A stretch of 64,000 nucleotides of DNA from Gardnerella vaginalis ATCC 14018 = JCM 11026 (GCF_001042655.1 NZ_AP012332.1:1240001-1304000), one strand, 5' to 3'; positions 1-9,796 are shown, counted from the stretch's first letter. Notes: generated from the letters alone by a model not told the origin. Translations and numbers: made by a program.

Positions 1-1086
1 ATCCTCCTGACTTTGCGCAATGGCTATAATGCATCCACCTCCGCCTCCGCCTGTAAGCTTTGCTCCTAAAGCACCATTTTCGCAAGCATTTTTAACTAGA
101 GCGTCTAAAAATGGCGTACTTATACCTAATTCCGCAAGAATTTTGTGAGCACGAGTCATGCTCGATCCAATATTTTGTATATTGCCAAACTCTAAATCAT
201 TCTCTGCATTAAGAGCGATTTGACCAAGCTCTTGCAAAAGTGCATTTACGATTTTCGGCTGGCTATCGCGTTTTTTGCGTAATGCTTCTACTGTTACTTT
301 TGTTGTTCCTTTGAATCCCGAATCAGCTAGCACAATCCAAGCGCGTATTGTTGGGCTTATGCTCATTCGGCTAAATTTGCCATCCAAGAAGCGAACTGGC
401 TGCTGCAGCATCGCACTGGTTGCTGTGGCGTCTAATCCAGATGCTTTCCCGTGCGCAACGCGTTCTGCGTCTTGCGTAATCTCGAATAGTTTTTCATCGC
501 TGGCATTAATACTGTAGTAGTCGAGTATTGCGCGGATCACTGCTCCTGCCGCTGCCGCCGAAGACCCCAATCCTCGCTCTGGCGGAAAATCGCAAGCGGT
601 TTCTATTTGCAATGCTTCGCCCTGCCAATTGGCGAAACGTAATGCCTCTTGTATTGCGGTTTTAATCGACGCGAATCGCGCAGGTGCGCTTCGTAAAAGA
701 CCATCAAATCCTAATGCTTTAAGTGTTATGAGGTTTTGCATCTGGCAGCTAAGGTCTTCTGCTGAATCGCATAATTCTGCTCTTTTGCCTTCGTCTGCTG
801 TGGCGCTTGTGTCGTTGAGTGTTCGTGCACTTGTTACTGTTGCGTGCATCTTAAGATTTTGCAGTGGAAGCGCTACTGCGCTGTAGCCATAAACAACCGA
901 GTGTTCGCCAAAAAGAATCACTTTTGCGCAAGTTGTGCCTCTGCCGACGCGATTTTTTGCGCGCGCAACCACGAGCATACTATTGAACTCGTTATTGCGC
1001 TCTTTATCACGCTCATTCTTGTGTGCATTCTTGCTCTCGCACGGATTGGATGCGTGGCGATTCGCTAAAGTGTTGCACTCAGTCAC
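1..1086 (-). CDS. mvk: mevalonate kinase, C-terminus cut by the window edge
   Basis: GHMP-family kinase that would phosphorylate mevalonate in the mevalonate route to isoprenoids. Reading the minus strand gives an open frame of 362 codons that runs off the left edge. The substrate and ATP-binding motifs are visible: KVILFGEHSVVYG about 55 residues in, ERGLGSSAAAAGAV in the middle, and the C-terminal LTGGGGGGC near the edge. The start is a GTG at 1086-1084, chosen because an excellent AAAGGAGG lies 5 bases upstream and the frame stays open; the first 50 or so residues are an extra N-terminal extension compared with typical mevalonate kinases, so a later start is possible. The downstream genes of the pathway are outside the window. 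Mevalonate kinase fits the motifs better than phosphomevalonate kinase. Confidence 0.88.
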   Translation of the reverse strand, partial: MTECNTLANRHASNPCESKNAHKNERDKERNNEFNSMLVVARAKNRVGRGTTCAKVILFGEHSVVYGYSAVALPLQNLKMHATVTSARTLNDTSATADEGKRAELCDSAEDLSCQMQNLITLKALGFDGLLRSAPARFASIKTAIQEALRFANWQGEALQIETACDFPPERGLGSSAAAAGAVIRAILDYYSINASDEKLFEITQDAERVAHGKASGLDATATSAMLQQPVRFLDGKFSRMSISPTIRAWIVLADSGFKGTTKVTVEALRKKRDSQPKIVNALLQELGQIALNAENDLEFGNIQNIGSSMTRAHKILAELGISTPFLDALVKNACENGALGAKLTGGGGGGCIIAIAQSQED

Positions 1087-1255
1087 TAATCCTCCTTTGC
1101 GACACATCTGGCTTACTTGTTGGCACTGCTTAATTGATGCGCGTTTAAGCTTATTTGCCCAACTTTTATAATCTAGTCGCTAAAGCGATTAAACACCACG
1201 ATTTGCGCTATACGCACACAACACATTCACATTTCCCGAATTTGCGCTCCAATCT

Positions 1256-1373
1256 ACCTTTTCGCTTAAAGCGTAGCGCGAAAAGGTAATTCGGAGCGCT
1301 GAGCCGCTCAAACGTAAAGTCCAGTGGACTTTACGTGCGGCGAAGACGTGAGCGCAGCTAACCTGCGCGAGCG
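1256..1373. repeat. palindromic hairpin element R3, copy a
   Basis: It begins with an imperfect palindrome around CGCTTAAAGCG (1256-1287). It then carries a conserved body (GCTGAGC, then a central hairpin with perfect 12-bp arms at 1312-1323 and 1325-1336, then GCGAAGACGTGAGCGC). Related copies lie at 1717-1843 and, inverted, at 10113-10251. Between this copy and the second the outer pair of the central stem changes from C-G to T-A on both arms. Confidence 0.8.
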
Positions 1374-1430
1374 ACACGACACGTCGTAAACTCGGTACAA
1401 TCGCACTACATGATTACGCCAAACTAGGTA

Positions 1431-1519
1431 GAGATTCGAGATTTTTCGCAGCTATCGAAGCGAGCCTCAGCGTCGCTAGATGGTGACTCGCTGAGAGAGC
1501 AAGAAAAATCGAGAATCTC
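1431..1519. repeat. inverted-repeat element R2, copy a
   Basis: An 89-bp element bounded by GAGATTCGAGATTTTTC (1431-1447) and its near inverse GAAAAATCGAGAATCTC (1503-1519). The same ends recur at 10081-10296 and 59727-59814. The interior contains further self-complementary CTCAGCG/CGCTGAG segments. No open frame is present. Confidence 0.82.
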
Positions 1520-1555
1520 GATGATTAAGTGATACGCAATTGTTCAGACTTGTAA

Positions 1556-1859
1556 GAGGGCTGGGTGATTCTTGGTCGAACAATATAAGAGCGGCAGCCG
1601 ATACCAAATAATCCAAATGATCAACCACTACAAACAAACCTCAACACAAAAACAAAATCAAAGACAAAACGGAACAACCGCAACTCTAGACTACACGTAA
1701 TAGGCGGAGCGTTGTGCGAATCGACGACTTCGAGCTGCATAGCGCGCGAGAAGTCACCTCGATTCGCTGAGCCGCTTAAATGTAAAGTCCAGTGGACTTT
1801 ACATGCGGCGAAGACGTGAGCGCGGCTAATCCGCGCGAGCGCAGAAACACCCAGCCCTC
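1556..1859. repeat. MITE-like element R1, copy a, with nested insertion
   Basis: The ends are 12-bp perfect inverted repeats GAGGGCTGGGTG (1556-1567) and its complement (1848-1859); the similarity extends outward to about 18 bp. The interior matches the inverted copy at 59419-59600 except for about 125 extra bases, which are the R3 element at 1717-1843. No transposase is encoded, so if mobile it would be non-autonomous. Confidence 0.8.
1717..1843. repeat. palindromic hairpin element R3, copy b, nested in R1
   Basis: The same body as the 1256-1373 element. The central hairpin arms are at 1780-1791 and 1793-1804. It interrupts the R1 sequence between GCGTTGTG and GAAACACCC; in the other R1 copy those two blocks are separated by only a few bases. 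Confidence 0.8.
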
Positions 1860-1923
1860 ATACAACAGTAAACAGAGAATGTCGCGCAATACCAAGTAAG
1901 GAATAGTGCGCAACACCAAATAA

Positions 1924-1958
1924 TTAATGGCTTGAAGAAACTATCCCCAAGCCATTAA
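1924..1958 (-). terminator. terminator of the giant adhesin gene
   Basis: Perfect 11-bp stem (TTAATGGCTTG with CAAGCCATTAA) and a 13-base loop, 42 bases past the stop of the adhesin and followed on the minus strand by TTATTT. Confidence 0.75.
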
Positions 1959-1999
1959 TCTACACTACGTTGCAGCAGCACACACTGCTACAGATTAAA

Positions 2000-4900
2000 C
2001 TAACGAGCCGAATGCTTCCTACGCTTAGACGCAGCACCAGCCACTCCGAGCCCAGCAAACACCGCAGCCAAAGCAGCAAACACCGAGGAACTAGCGCCAG
2101 TATTAACACCACTCACGTCACCACGCTTAAGATTCACTCCAGCAGAATTACGCGCTGCGAGCATACCCTCGCGCAAAGCTGCACGCGCAGCACGCAAACG
2201 AGCCAACGCCGAATCAACCTGCCCCTGAGTAGCATTCGCGTCCGCTAACACTAAACGAGCGTAATTCAAAGCCGCATTAAACTCACTGACCAAGTTAGAA
2301 TCAGCCACTACGCCACTAGCATTAGCTGAAACATCACCAAGAGCTTGATCAACCTCAGCCTGCAAAGCACTCTTATCAACAACATTATTAACACTAGTAG
2401 TATTCGAATCATTAACACCAACACCAGTATTGTCACCAACACCACTGCCACTATTAATAAGTCTGTTATAAGCATCAATCAACTTTTGCTTAGCATCACG
2501 AAGCCTACGAAGAGCCTGATTAACCTGATCCTGAGTAGCATTAGGATCCTTAAGCACACTATCAGCATCATTCAACGCCTGCTGATACTCCGCCAAATCA
2601 GCAGCCTTACCAATAATGAACGGAATCGACTTACGGAAATCAGGATCATTGTCAGCCTCAGTGTTCAAATCAGACTTATCGGTCTTGTGTGAATCAGTAA
2701 GCTTCTGCTTAGCATCCTGGAGCTTCTTCAAAGCCTCATCAACCTCAGCCTGAGTTGCATTAGGGTTCTTAAGAACTGCATTAGCTTCATCCAATGCGCG
2801 CTTATAAGCCTCAGCCTCTGAGCTTCCTGCAGCATTCTGATACTCAGGAGACTTAGTAAAGTCAGAATCCTTACCAGCCTCAGTATTCAAATCAGACTTA
2901 TCAGTCTTATAGCCTTCAGTAATCTTCTTCTTAGCAGCTTGCAATGCATCTAGAGCATCGTAAAGCTGCTTTTGAGTTGGAACCGTTGTTACGCCTTCTG
3001 GAAGCTTGGTCTTCGGCTTGCCAGTAGTACGATCGAAAGCTTTAAGAAGATCCCTAGCAGTCTTTAGCTTCGTGTTATAGTCTTCAAGAGCCTTCTTGGA
3101 ATCTTCATCACCCTTAGCAGTCGCGTTCTTGAACGCAGGAGTGTTCTCGAACACGTCATCTCTAGTGTCTTTATCTCCATCCTTAGACTTGTCAACTTCT
3201 TGCTGAAGCTCAGTAGAACTGGTCTTGTAGTCAGCAAGAATCTTATCCTTGATTTCCTTCAGCTTCTTAAGAGCCTCGTCAACTTCCTTCTGGGTTGGAA
3301 CATCCTTAGCATCAGACTTTGGTTTATTGTCATCACCGAACTTTTCAAGCAAAGTCCTAGCTTTCTTCAACGCTTCCTTATAAGCAGAGATGTCAGCATT
3401 ATCTGACTTGCCGTCTTCAGCCTTCTTAGAATCAGCGTTCTTGAACTCAGTAGTAGCCTCAAAGTCAGCATCCGCTACTGTGCCTCCGTCAGCAGTAGAC
3501 TTCGCAGACTCATCCTTCAAATCCTTAGCGCTGGTCGTAAAAGCGTCATCGATAGCTTTCTTTGCCTTTTGCAAGGCTTCCAAAGCTGTCTTAACATCAG
3601 CATTAGTTGGCTTTTTATCTGAATCAGCATTCGGATCTGGATTATTCACCTTGTTAATAAGATCCTGCGCAGCCTTAAACTTCTCGTTATAATCTTGAAG
3701 CTTCTTGGTGGCAGAAGTATCAGCCGTTGCATCATTACCAGTTTCGGATTGCTTCTTATACAGAGCATTCTTGTACGGAATCGACTCCTCGAATGGAGGA
3801 GTTATAGGCTTGCCTGTAGCATCCTTGTCGCCAACCTCCTTTTCAAGAGGATCAACAACAGTCTTGTACCCGTTGGTAACTGTATCCATGGCTGCTTGTA
3901 GGGTCTTAAGAGCATCATCAACTTCCTTCTGAGTCTTGCCAGTTGGATTATCAATGATGTCCTTAGCTTTCTTCAAAGCACTGTTTTCAGTGGTCTCATC
4001 CAAAGCTCCAACATCAGTTTTAGCCTTGGATTGCTTCTGCGTATCAGAGGAGTCATCTTTAAGAGCTGACGCATTCTTATACTCAGGAGTCTTCTTAAAG
4101 TCACCATTCGCAAAATCTTTAGCAGCGGTTAGCGCATCAAGATTGGTCTTGTAACCATCAGTAATAGTTTGCTTTGCCTTCTTCAAAGCCTCAAGCGCCT
4201 CGTCAACCTGCTTCTGCGTTGGGCGTTCACTGTTCTTCTTGCCTGAATCAGTTGCAGCCTTTACAAGTTCACGTGCTTTCTTGAGTGCATCCTTGTAAGC
4301 AGTAACATCGTCATTGTCCTTGTTACCTTCGCCCTTCTTAGCGTCTGCGTTCTTGAACTCTGGCGTGTTCTCGAAGTCGTTTTCACCGACGGTTTGCGCG
4401 GTGTCTGCTTTAGACTTTTCTGCCTCAGTCTTAAGCGCATCGACGTTCGTCTTGTAATCATCAAGCGCTTTACGCTTCTTATTTAGCTCTGTCAAAGCAT
4501 CGTCAATCTGCTTCTGAGTTGGCTTAGCGTCGAGAGGCGTATTAGTATCATCGTGCTTTGAGAGCAACTCCTGAGCTTCGGCTAACGCCTTGTCGTAGGC
4601 TTTCTTGGCTTCCTTAGCAGCGTTGTTCCTGGTGTCATCAGGCTTGCCATCAGCAGTTAAGAAGTGAGGATCAGATGCGTTGCGATATGCGTCGGAATCC
4701 TTTGTGCCTTCAACAGCCTGCTCAGTACCCGATGCGTCTTTACCGTTCTTATCAACACTCTTCTTCAGTGCTTCAACGTTAGTATCTTGAGCCTTAAGAG
4801 CGTCACGCTTCTCATCAAGCTTCTTAAGAGCCGCATCCACCTGCGCCTGGGTAGCGGTTGGATTCGTCAAGAGCTTCTTAGCCTCAGTAAGCGCATCGTC

Positions 4901-7900
4901 GTAGTCTTTAGCCTTCTGCTTGATGTCATTGTATCCAGAAGTATCTTCATTGCCATCAGTACCCAGCTTGTGCGGATCCTTAGCATTCTTATACGCTGGA
5001 TCGTGCTGAGTATCGGTATCCTTGTTGATGGATTCCTGCAGCTTATCGGTCTTAGTCGCAAACTTATCCAGTGCCTTCGCTGCTTCGTTCATTTCCTTAA
5101 GGATTGTGTCAACATCCCTGTTCAGAGGCTCACCGTTCTTGTGCGCCTGAATACCTTTCAGGTAGTCCTTATCGTTAGGGTCGCCATCTTTCTTCGGGAT
5201 ATTGCTATCAGGAATATCCTGACCATTTGCTTGATCCTTTGGAAGCTTGTTAGTAATCGCATTATGTAGCTTTTCAGCTGCATCGTCATAAGCCTTCTTA
5301 GCTTTCTTAGCAGCTTCTACATCAGCTTTTTCTGCTTCACTAGGATTTTCCTTTTCGGCAAGAGCCTTCAAGTTCTGGTACGCAGGGCTAAACTTTATAG
5401 CAATGTCATTAAATGCAGCTGCAGAAAGCTTAGAAGTGTCCGTTGCGTAGGTGTCGATAATCTTACGCGCGGCGATAAGCTGGTCTTTAACTTTGTTAAC
5501 CTCGTCTTGCGTTACCGTACTATTCGGCTTATTAAGCTCCGTCATCAAATCTTTTGCAGCGTGGTAAGCGTCGTTATAGGCTTTAAAGTCCTTCGCAGCC
5601 TGAGAATCCTGACCATCAGCCTGCGCCTTATCAAACGCATTGAAATAGGCTGGCATTAGATAGCCACTGAAGTTGTCTGCAAGCGCTTTGCCAAGATCGG
5701 TTTTATCGGTAGAGTATTTGTCGGAATGAAGTGCGGTTTCAGCAGCTTCAAGCGCTTTCTTGGCGTCCTCAACATCTTTCTTGGTGGCTTTGTCGTTTGC
5801 GAGGACGTCTTTAGCTTTCTTTAAAGCGTCATCGTAATTCTTAACAGCTTGCTGAGCAGCAGTGTCATTAGTCTTATTCTTTGCATTCTTATAGAATACA
5901 CTCTGCTTGCTGTCGTCATTTGGATCAGGATTATCGAAGCTCTTTTGCACGGCAGCGTCAAGAGGAGATTTGTCTGTTGCATTCTTGTCGAGCGCATCCT
6001 TAGCTTTCTTAAGATCCTCAATAGCTTTGTTTACATCCTTTTGAGAAGCGTTTGGATCCTTAGAAAGTTCGTTTGCCTTCTTTACAGCGTTATCGTAAGC
6101 TGTACGCTCATCCGACGTAGAGTTCTGGTAGGTTGGGTCGGCGGTCTTGAGCTTTTCGTCGCCTTGCTTATCAGCATCGCCCGTATTCACCTTGCCATGC
6201 TCAGCGATAGCAGCGTTAAGCTTATCCTTGTTAGTGGTGTACTTATCAAGCTCCTTACGCGCAGCATCGAGCTTTGCCTTGGCATCGTCAACAGCCTTTT
6301 GTGTGGCGTTGTCGTCAGCCTTTACTTTCTCAGCTTCAGCAAGCGCATCATCATAAGCTTTTTTAGCAGCCTTAGCTGCTTCATTCTTCTTGGTATCAGG
6401 CTTTCCATCGTCGGTCTGGAATGCTTGATCAGTAACATTCTTATACTTATCAGTAGTTACCGTACCAGGAGTTGCAGCAGTAGCGCCTTCTGGAGCCTTA
6501 CCATTGGCTTCAATCGACTTATTCAGCTCTTCCTTCTTGGTAGCATCACCATCAAGAGCCTCGCGCGCCTTATTCAAAGTAATAGTCGCGTTATCAACCT
6601 CAGCCTTAAGCTCTTCGGTTAAATCAGCATCAGTTTTGTTACCAACTTTTTCAAGCGTTTTTTTAGCAGCATCAAGCGCCTTATCGTACGCATCTTTCTT
6701 CTCAGCAGACGCGTTGTAATACTTAGACTCGGTTGGAGTCTTCTTGTCAGCAGCAAGCTTGTGATCGCCAATCGACTTAGAAAGATCATCCTTCTTATTC
6801 TTCGTCTGCGGTACAAACACCACGTTGATACCCTTAGGAGTATTGCGCAAATTATACTTGTTCTCGCCATACACGTAGTTGTAGTAATACAAGCTATAAG
6901 GCTCAATAAACAAGCGCCCGAGCATGAATTTGCCTGTTTTACCAGCAACGTTTACCTTTTTGCTGTCATCGTCAAACGTAAAGTCGCCTACACTTGACTG
7001 CTCGTCACCCATCTTCTTGTTGGAGTTATCAACAGGTTTTGCAAAACCGCCATAGCTACTACCATTAAGCTTAACAAGATTTAGAACACCAATTGGCTCT
7101 CCTTTGTCGTCAACCGTGTAAGACCTGTGAGTACGTCTAGCTTGCCCGTTCGAACCTTCTCGCTTAACAGTATCAATCTCAGTTCCAAGAAGATTCTCTC
7201 GCAACTGTGGGTTATCAGTCTTCACATCAGACTTTACAGTAGCTTTCAATAAACCAAGTACGGCTTGCGTATTGATTTGTTCGCCCTTATCTGGATCGTA
7301 ACGATAAACAAGCGTCTTTCCTTCTTCCATCCAAGCAAGACCTTCGTCGCTTGTGCGCCCACTAATCTTGTTATTGCTAGCATCCCAGCTAAGTGTGTAA
7401 TCCTTGCGCAAATCAATCAAACGCGTAAGCTCATGCTTCTGAATGTCGGACTCAAACTGAGCATATGCTTTATCGGTTCTGATAGTAACGGTAATTTTAT
7501 TTTCATTCATACCGTTGGAAATGCCCGTGTTCTGACCACCACTTGCAGTCGTATCTCCAGTAAGCCAACCAAGCGAAATCTGCTTTTCGTAGTCTTTTGC
7601 ACTTAAACCAAGCTCTTGATTGTCTTTATTAGCTTCGTAAATAGCTTTCTTGATTTGCTTCAACTCAGCTTGCGAATAGCCCAAAGGATTAGCAACAACC
7701 ACTGCCTTAACCTTAGAGTTTTCAGAATCACTTGGAATTGCAACTTTATCAGTAGAAACTCTTGTAAGCACTAAGTCACTCAAAGGAATCTTTGGATCAT
7801 CTTGCGGACTCAAGCCATCGAAGTCGATTGTCGCAGTACCACTGCTGTCAAACGTAACTTTGTCGGTAGATACGCCGTTAAGTTTTGCAAGATTCTTTCT

Positions 7901-9553
7901 GATTTGAGTCTTTTGATCCTCTGTAAGCTTGCTAAAATCAACTGTATCCACAACCGGCTTCTCAATGCGAGTGCTATAGCGCACTACAGTAAGAGGTATT
8001 TCCGGAGACTTCATTCCCAAATCTGTTACAAGATACGTTTTAAGCTTTCGCTCGCCAAATGAGTAATCTCCACTATCATTAGTTTTATTAATTTCTCCAA
8101 ACATAGCTCCGTCATAAGAACCCATGCCCTGCGGAATTTTTGCATCTACCGTATCTGGAGTGTTATTAACAGTGCTTTCATCAACACGTAAACCAACACC
8201 CGCTGACTTACTTTGAGCAACAAGCTGATCAGCTACACTGCTACCAGACTTATGTTCAGTAGGAAGATTTACTGCATTGTGAAGAACTTCTCGTACTTTA
8301 TCTGCCGACAACCTCTCGTCATACTTTAAGACAATTGATCCTGCTGTTTTTGGCGGAACAAGCGTTGCAACACGGAAGTTATTAGATGTTTGATCATGCT
8401 GCAAATTATCCTTATCATAATACAAGAAGATTGAGCGATTTGCACAATAGCCTTGACCCGAAGATATGCCGCCATCCCTGAATGGCTGCTTCATAACCAA
8501 GTCCACACTACCGTCAGTATTCGTCTTTAACTCGTAAATTCCGGAATAGCTTTGGTGCATTTCATCTACACGAGCAGAATCAAATTCGATGATTTTCTTG
8601 TAAGCTTCAGGATCATCAGTATTAATACTATCTTTTGAATCTGGAAGAATTACTACGCGTACAACCGTCTTACCATCCGCACTCTTTGGCAAATGGTACA
8701 CAACTTGCTGCTTTTCAAGATTCTCATCAAACGTGTTGCTAGGAGTTGCCCAACCATAAATATTTGGCAGGTTTTTGGAAAAAGCTACCTCATCAGGATT
8801 GTGCTCTGCACCAGCGCGATCTTCTCCCTGAGCTACTGTGCTTGCAGGAGTCTCAGGTTGCTTATTTTCATATATCGAACGCTTTGAACGACTCTTCTTT
8901 ACAGTAGTTTCTGCAGGGGCGCTATTTTCCGCAGTGGTGCGACTGGTTGCATTAGTCTTATCAGTTGCAGGAGTCTTATTGGTAGTGGTCTTACTATCTA
9001 CAGACTCAGTGCTCGCAGTATTCTGCTCAGCGATTTTCTTCTGCTCAGCATTATTCTCAATTTGCTTCTTACCATCAGTCTTTACTACAGACTGCACAGA
9101 AGCATTCTTACTGCTAGTTAAATTCTGTTCGGTCTTAGACTTGTTATCCTGAGTCTCGGCAACATTCTTGTCTGTAGCAACCTTCTTATCAGCCTGATCA
9201 TTCTTAGCCGCAGAAGGCTCAGCTTTCTTAGAATCCTCAATCTTAGAAGCATCATCCTTCTTAGTAGTTTCGGTCGCAGTCTTATCAGAATCCTTAGAGC
9301 CCTCAGCCTCAGCATTCTTCTTAGCAACTAAATTCTGCTCCTTTGTAGAATCATTCGTATTAACAGGAGCAACATTAGCCTCCACAGCCATTGCAGGAGT
9401 TGCGCCAAAAGCAATCGCAGCGCCAGCAATTACGCCAGCAGCGCCAGCCGAAAGAGCAGCCACCTTACGCATATCAACAGCCTTTTCAATCGCTTTACTT
9501 ACTACAGCATCTAACTTCACAGTATTCGCATGCTTTCTGGATTTTGATACCAT
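2000..9553 (-). CDS. giant FIVAR-repeat surface adhesin, 2517 residues
   Basis: Probable cell-surface adhesin of the Ebh-like type. A long N-terminal leader with a hydrophobic stretch ends in TPAMA at about residue 57, a likely signal-peptidase site. A Thr/Lys/Asn-rich low-complexity segment runs to about 240, then a roughly 700-residue globular region I cannot assign to a family. From about 950 to 2440 there are some 15 diverged FIVAR-like helical repeats of 80-110 residues, each marked by a Y-x-NA motif and ATQ-x-x-VD-x-AL. The C-terminus has a hydrophobic helix and a basic KRRKHSAR tail but no LPXTG; GVNTG precedes the helix. The start at 9553 has only a weak AAAGAAG upstream, but the signal peptide supports it. 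It stands alone, with a homopolymer promoter upstream and repeats on both sides. Ligand unknown. Confidence 0.88.
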   Translation of the reverse strand: MVSKSRKHANTVKLDAVVSKAIEKAVDMRKVAALSAGAAGVIAGAAIAFGATPAMAVEANVAPVNTNDSTKEQNLVAKKNAEAEGSKDSDKTATETTKKDDASKIEDSKKAEPSAAKNDQADKKVATDKNVAETQDNKSKTEQNLTSSKNASVQSVVKTDGKKQIENNAEQKKIAEQNTASTESVDSKTTTNKTPATDKTNATSRTTAENSAPAETTVKKSRSKRSIYENKQPETPASTVAQGEDRAGAEHNPDEVAFSKNLPNIYGWATPSNTFDENLEKQQVVYHLPKSADGKTVVRVVILPDSKDSINTDDPEAYKKIIEFDSARVDEMHQSYSGIYELKTNTDGSVDLVMKQPFRDGGISSGQGYCANRSIFLYYDKDNLQHDQTSNNFRVATLVPPKTAGSIVLKYDERLSADKVREVLHNAVNLPTEHKSGSSVADQLVAQSKSAGVGLRVDESTVNNTPDTVDAKIPQGMGSYDGAMFGEINKTNDSGDYSFGERKLKTYLVTDLGMKSPEIPLTVVRYSTRIEKPVVDTVDFSKLTEDQKTQIRKNLAKLNGVSTDKVTFDSSGTATIDFDGLSPQDDPKIPLSDLVLTRVSTDKVAIPSDSENSKVKAVVVANPLGYSQAELKQIKKAIYEANKDNQELGLSAKDYEKQISLGWLTGDTTASGGQNTGISNGMNENKITVTIRTDKAYAQFESDIQKHELTRLIDLRKDYTLSWDASNNKISGRTSDEGLAWMEEGKTLVYRYDPDKGEQINTQAVLGLLKATVKSDVKTDNPQLRENLLGTEIDTVKREGSNGQARRTHRSYTVDDKGEPIGVLNLVKLNGSSYGGFAKPVDNSNKKMGDEQSSVGDFTFDDDSKKVNVAGKTGKFMLGRLFIEPYSLYYYNYVYGENKYNLRNTPKGINVVFVPQTKNKKDDLSKSIGDHKLAADKKTPTESKYYNASAEKKDAYDKALDAAKKTLEKVGNKTDADLTEELKAEVDNATITLNKAREALDGDATKKEELNKSIEANGKAPEGATAATPGTVTTDKYKNVTDQAFQTDDGKPDTKKNEAAKAAKKAYDDALAEAEKVKADDNATQKAVDDAKAKLDAARKELDKYTTNKDKLNAAIAEHGKVNTGDADKQGDEKLKTADPTYQNSTSDERTAYDNAVKKANELSKDPNASQKDVNKAIEDLKKAKDALDKNATDKSPLDAAVQKSFDNPDPNDDSKQSVFYKNAKNKTNDTAAQQAVKNYDDALKKAKDVLANDKATKKDVEDAKKALEAAETALHSDKYSTDKTDLGKALADNFSGYLMPAYFNAFDKAQADGQDSQAAKDFKAYNDAYHAAKDLMTELNKPNSTVTQDEVNKVKDQLIAARKIIDTYATDTSKLSAAAFNDIAIKFSPAYQNLKALAEKENPSEAEKADVEAAKKAKKAYDDAAEKLHNAITNKLPKDQANGQDIPDSNIPKKDGDPNDKDYLKGIQAHKNGEPLNRDVDTILKEMNEAAKALDKFATKTDKLQESINKDTDTQHDPAYKNAKDPHKLGTDGNEDTSGYNDIKQKAKDYDDALTEAKKLLTNPTATQAQVDAALKKLDEKRDALKAQDTNVEALKKSVDKNGKDASGTEQAVEGTKDSDAYRNASDPHFLTADGKPDDTRNNAAKEAKKAYDKALAEAQELLSKHDDTNTPLDAKPTQKQIDDALTELNKKRKALDDYKTNVDALKTEAEKSKADTAQTVGENDFENTPEFKNADAKKGEGNKDNDDVTAYKDALKKARELVKAATDSGKKNSERPTQKQVDEALEALKKAKQTITDGYKTNLDALTAAKDFANGDFKKTPEYKNASALKDDSSDTQKQSKAKTDVGALDETTENSALKKAKDIIDNPTGKTQKEVDDALKTLQAAMDTVTNGYKTVVDPLEKEVGDKDATGKPITPPFEESIPYKNALYKKQSETGNDATADTSATKKLQDYNEKFKAAQDLINKVNNPDPNADSDKKPTNADVKTALEALQKAKKAIDDAFTTSAKDLKDESAKSTADGGTVADADFEATTEFKNADSKKAEDGKSDNADISAYKEALKKARTLLEKFGDDNKPKSDAKDVPTQKEVDEALKKLKEIKDKILADYKTSSTELQQEVDKSKDGDKDTRDDVFENTPAFKNATAKGDEDSKKALEDYNTKLKTARDLLKAFDRTTGKPKTKLPEGVTTVPTQKQLYDALDALQAAKKKITEGYKTDKSDLNTEAGKDSDFTKSPEYQNAAGSSEAEAYKRALDEANAVLKNPNATQAEVDEALKKLQDAKQKLTDSHKTDKSDLNTEADNDPDFRKSIPFIIGKAADLAEYQQALNDADSVLKDPNATQDQVNQALRRLRDAKQKLIDAYNRLINSGSGVGDNTGVGVNDSNTTSVNNVVDKSALQAEVDQALGDVSANASGVVADSNLVSEFNAALNYARLVLADANATQGQVDSALARLRAARAALREGMLAARNSAGVNLKRGDVSGVNTGASSSVFAALAAVFAGLGVAGAASKRRKHSAR

Positions 9554-9698
9554 GATATACTTCTTTCACTTAGTAATCCGATAACGAGGCAGATTCGCAT
9601 GCCCGCCTATAGACATGCAAAATGCAAATTTTCAACAACGCTAATTTAAAATTTTCATAGCGCACGTTTATAAAATCGCAAGCTATCTTTGTTAGGTT

Positions 9699-9731
9699 AT
9701 TATAACAATTTAAAAATTTTTTTGAAGTCAA
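9699..9731 (-). promoter_or_regulatory. possible second, downstream promoter of the adhesin
   Basis: A perfect TATAAT on the minus strand (9704-9699) has TTGACT 21 bases upstream. The spacing is too long for a strong promoter, so this is a weak candidate. It could give basal expression independent of the homopolymer promoter further upstream. Confidence 0.35.
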
Positions 9732-9759
9732 ATAACATATGTTTAAATCAAAAAAGCCT

Positions 9760-9796
9760 ATAGTACCCCCCCCCCCCCCCAAGCCATATTTTTCAA
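9760..9796 (-). promoter_or_regulatory. homopolymer (G15) promoter of the giant adhesin
   Basis: On the minus strand a -35 TTGAAA (9796-9791) is followed by 10 bases, a run of 15 G (9780-9766) and a -10 TACTAT (9765-9760). The spacer is 25 bp, far from the usual 17. Losing about 7-9 G would restore 16-18 bp. The layout matches the promoters at 26275-26306 and 54647-54674. The leader to the start codon is about 200 bases. Confidence 0.72.

Larger units (their letters stand above)
1087..1923. other. intergenic repeat cluster downstream of the giant adhesin
   Basis: No convincing gene is seen in these 840 bases. The stretch is a patchwork of short palindromic elements listed separately (1256-1373, 1431-1519, 1556-1859 with a nested copy at 1717-1843). 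The bases around 1385-1430 also recur, diverged, at about 59665-59726, just before the same type of element. Confidence 0.7.

Noticed and set aside
4664..6622. Plus-strand genes of 200-257 codons inside the giant adhesin
   Set aside because: Antisense to repetitive Lys/Ala/Asp-rich coding sequence, which gives long Leu/Ile/Ser-rich shadow frames.
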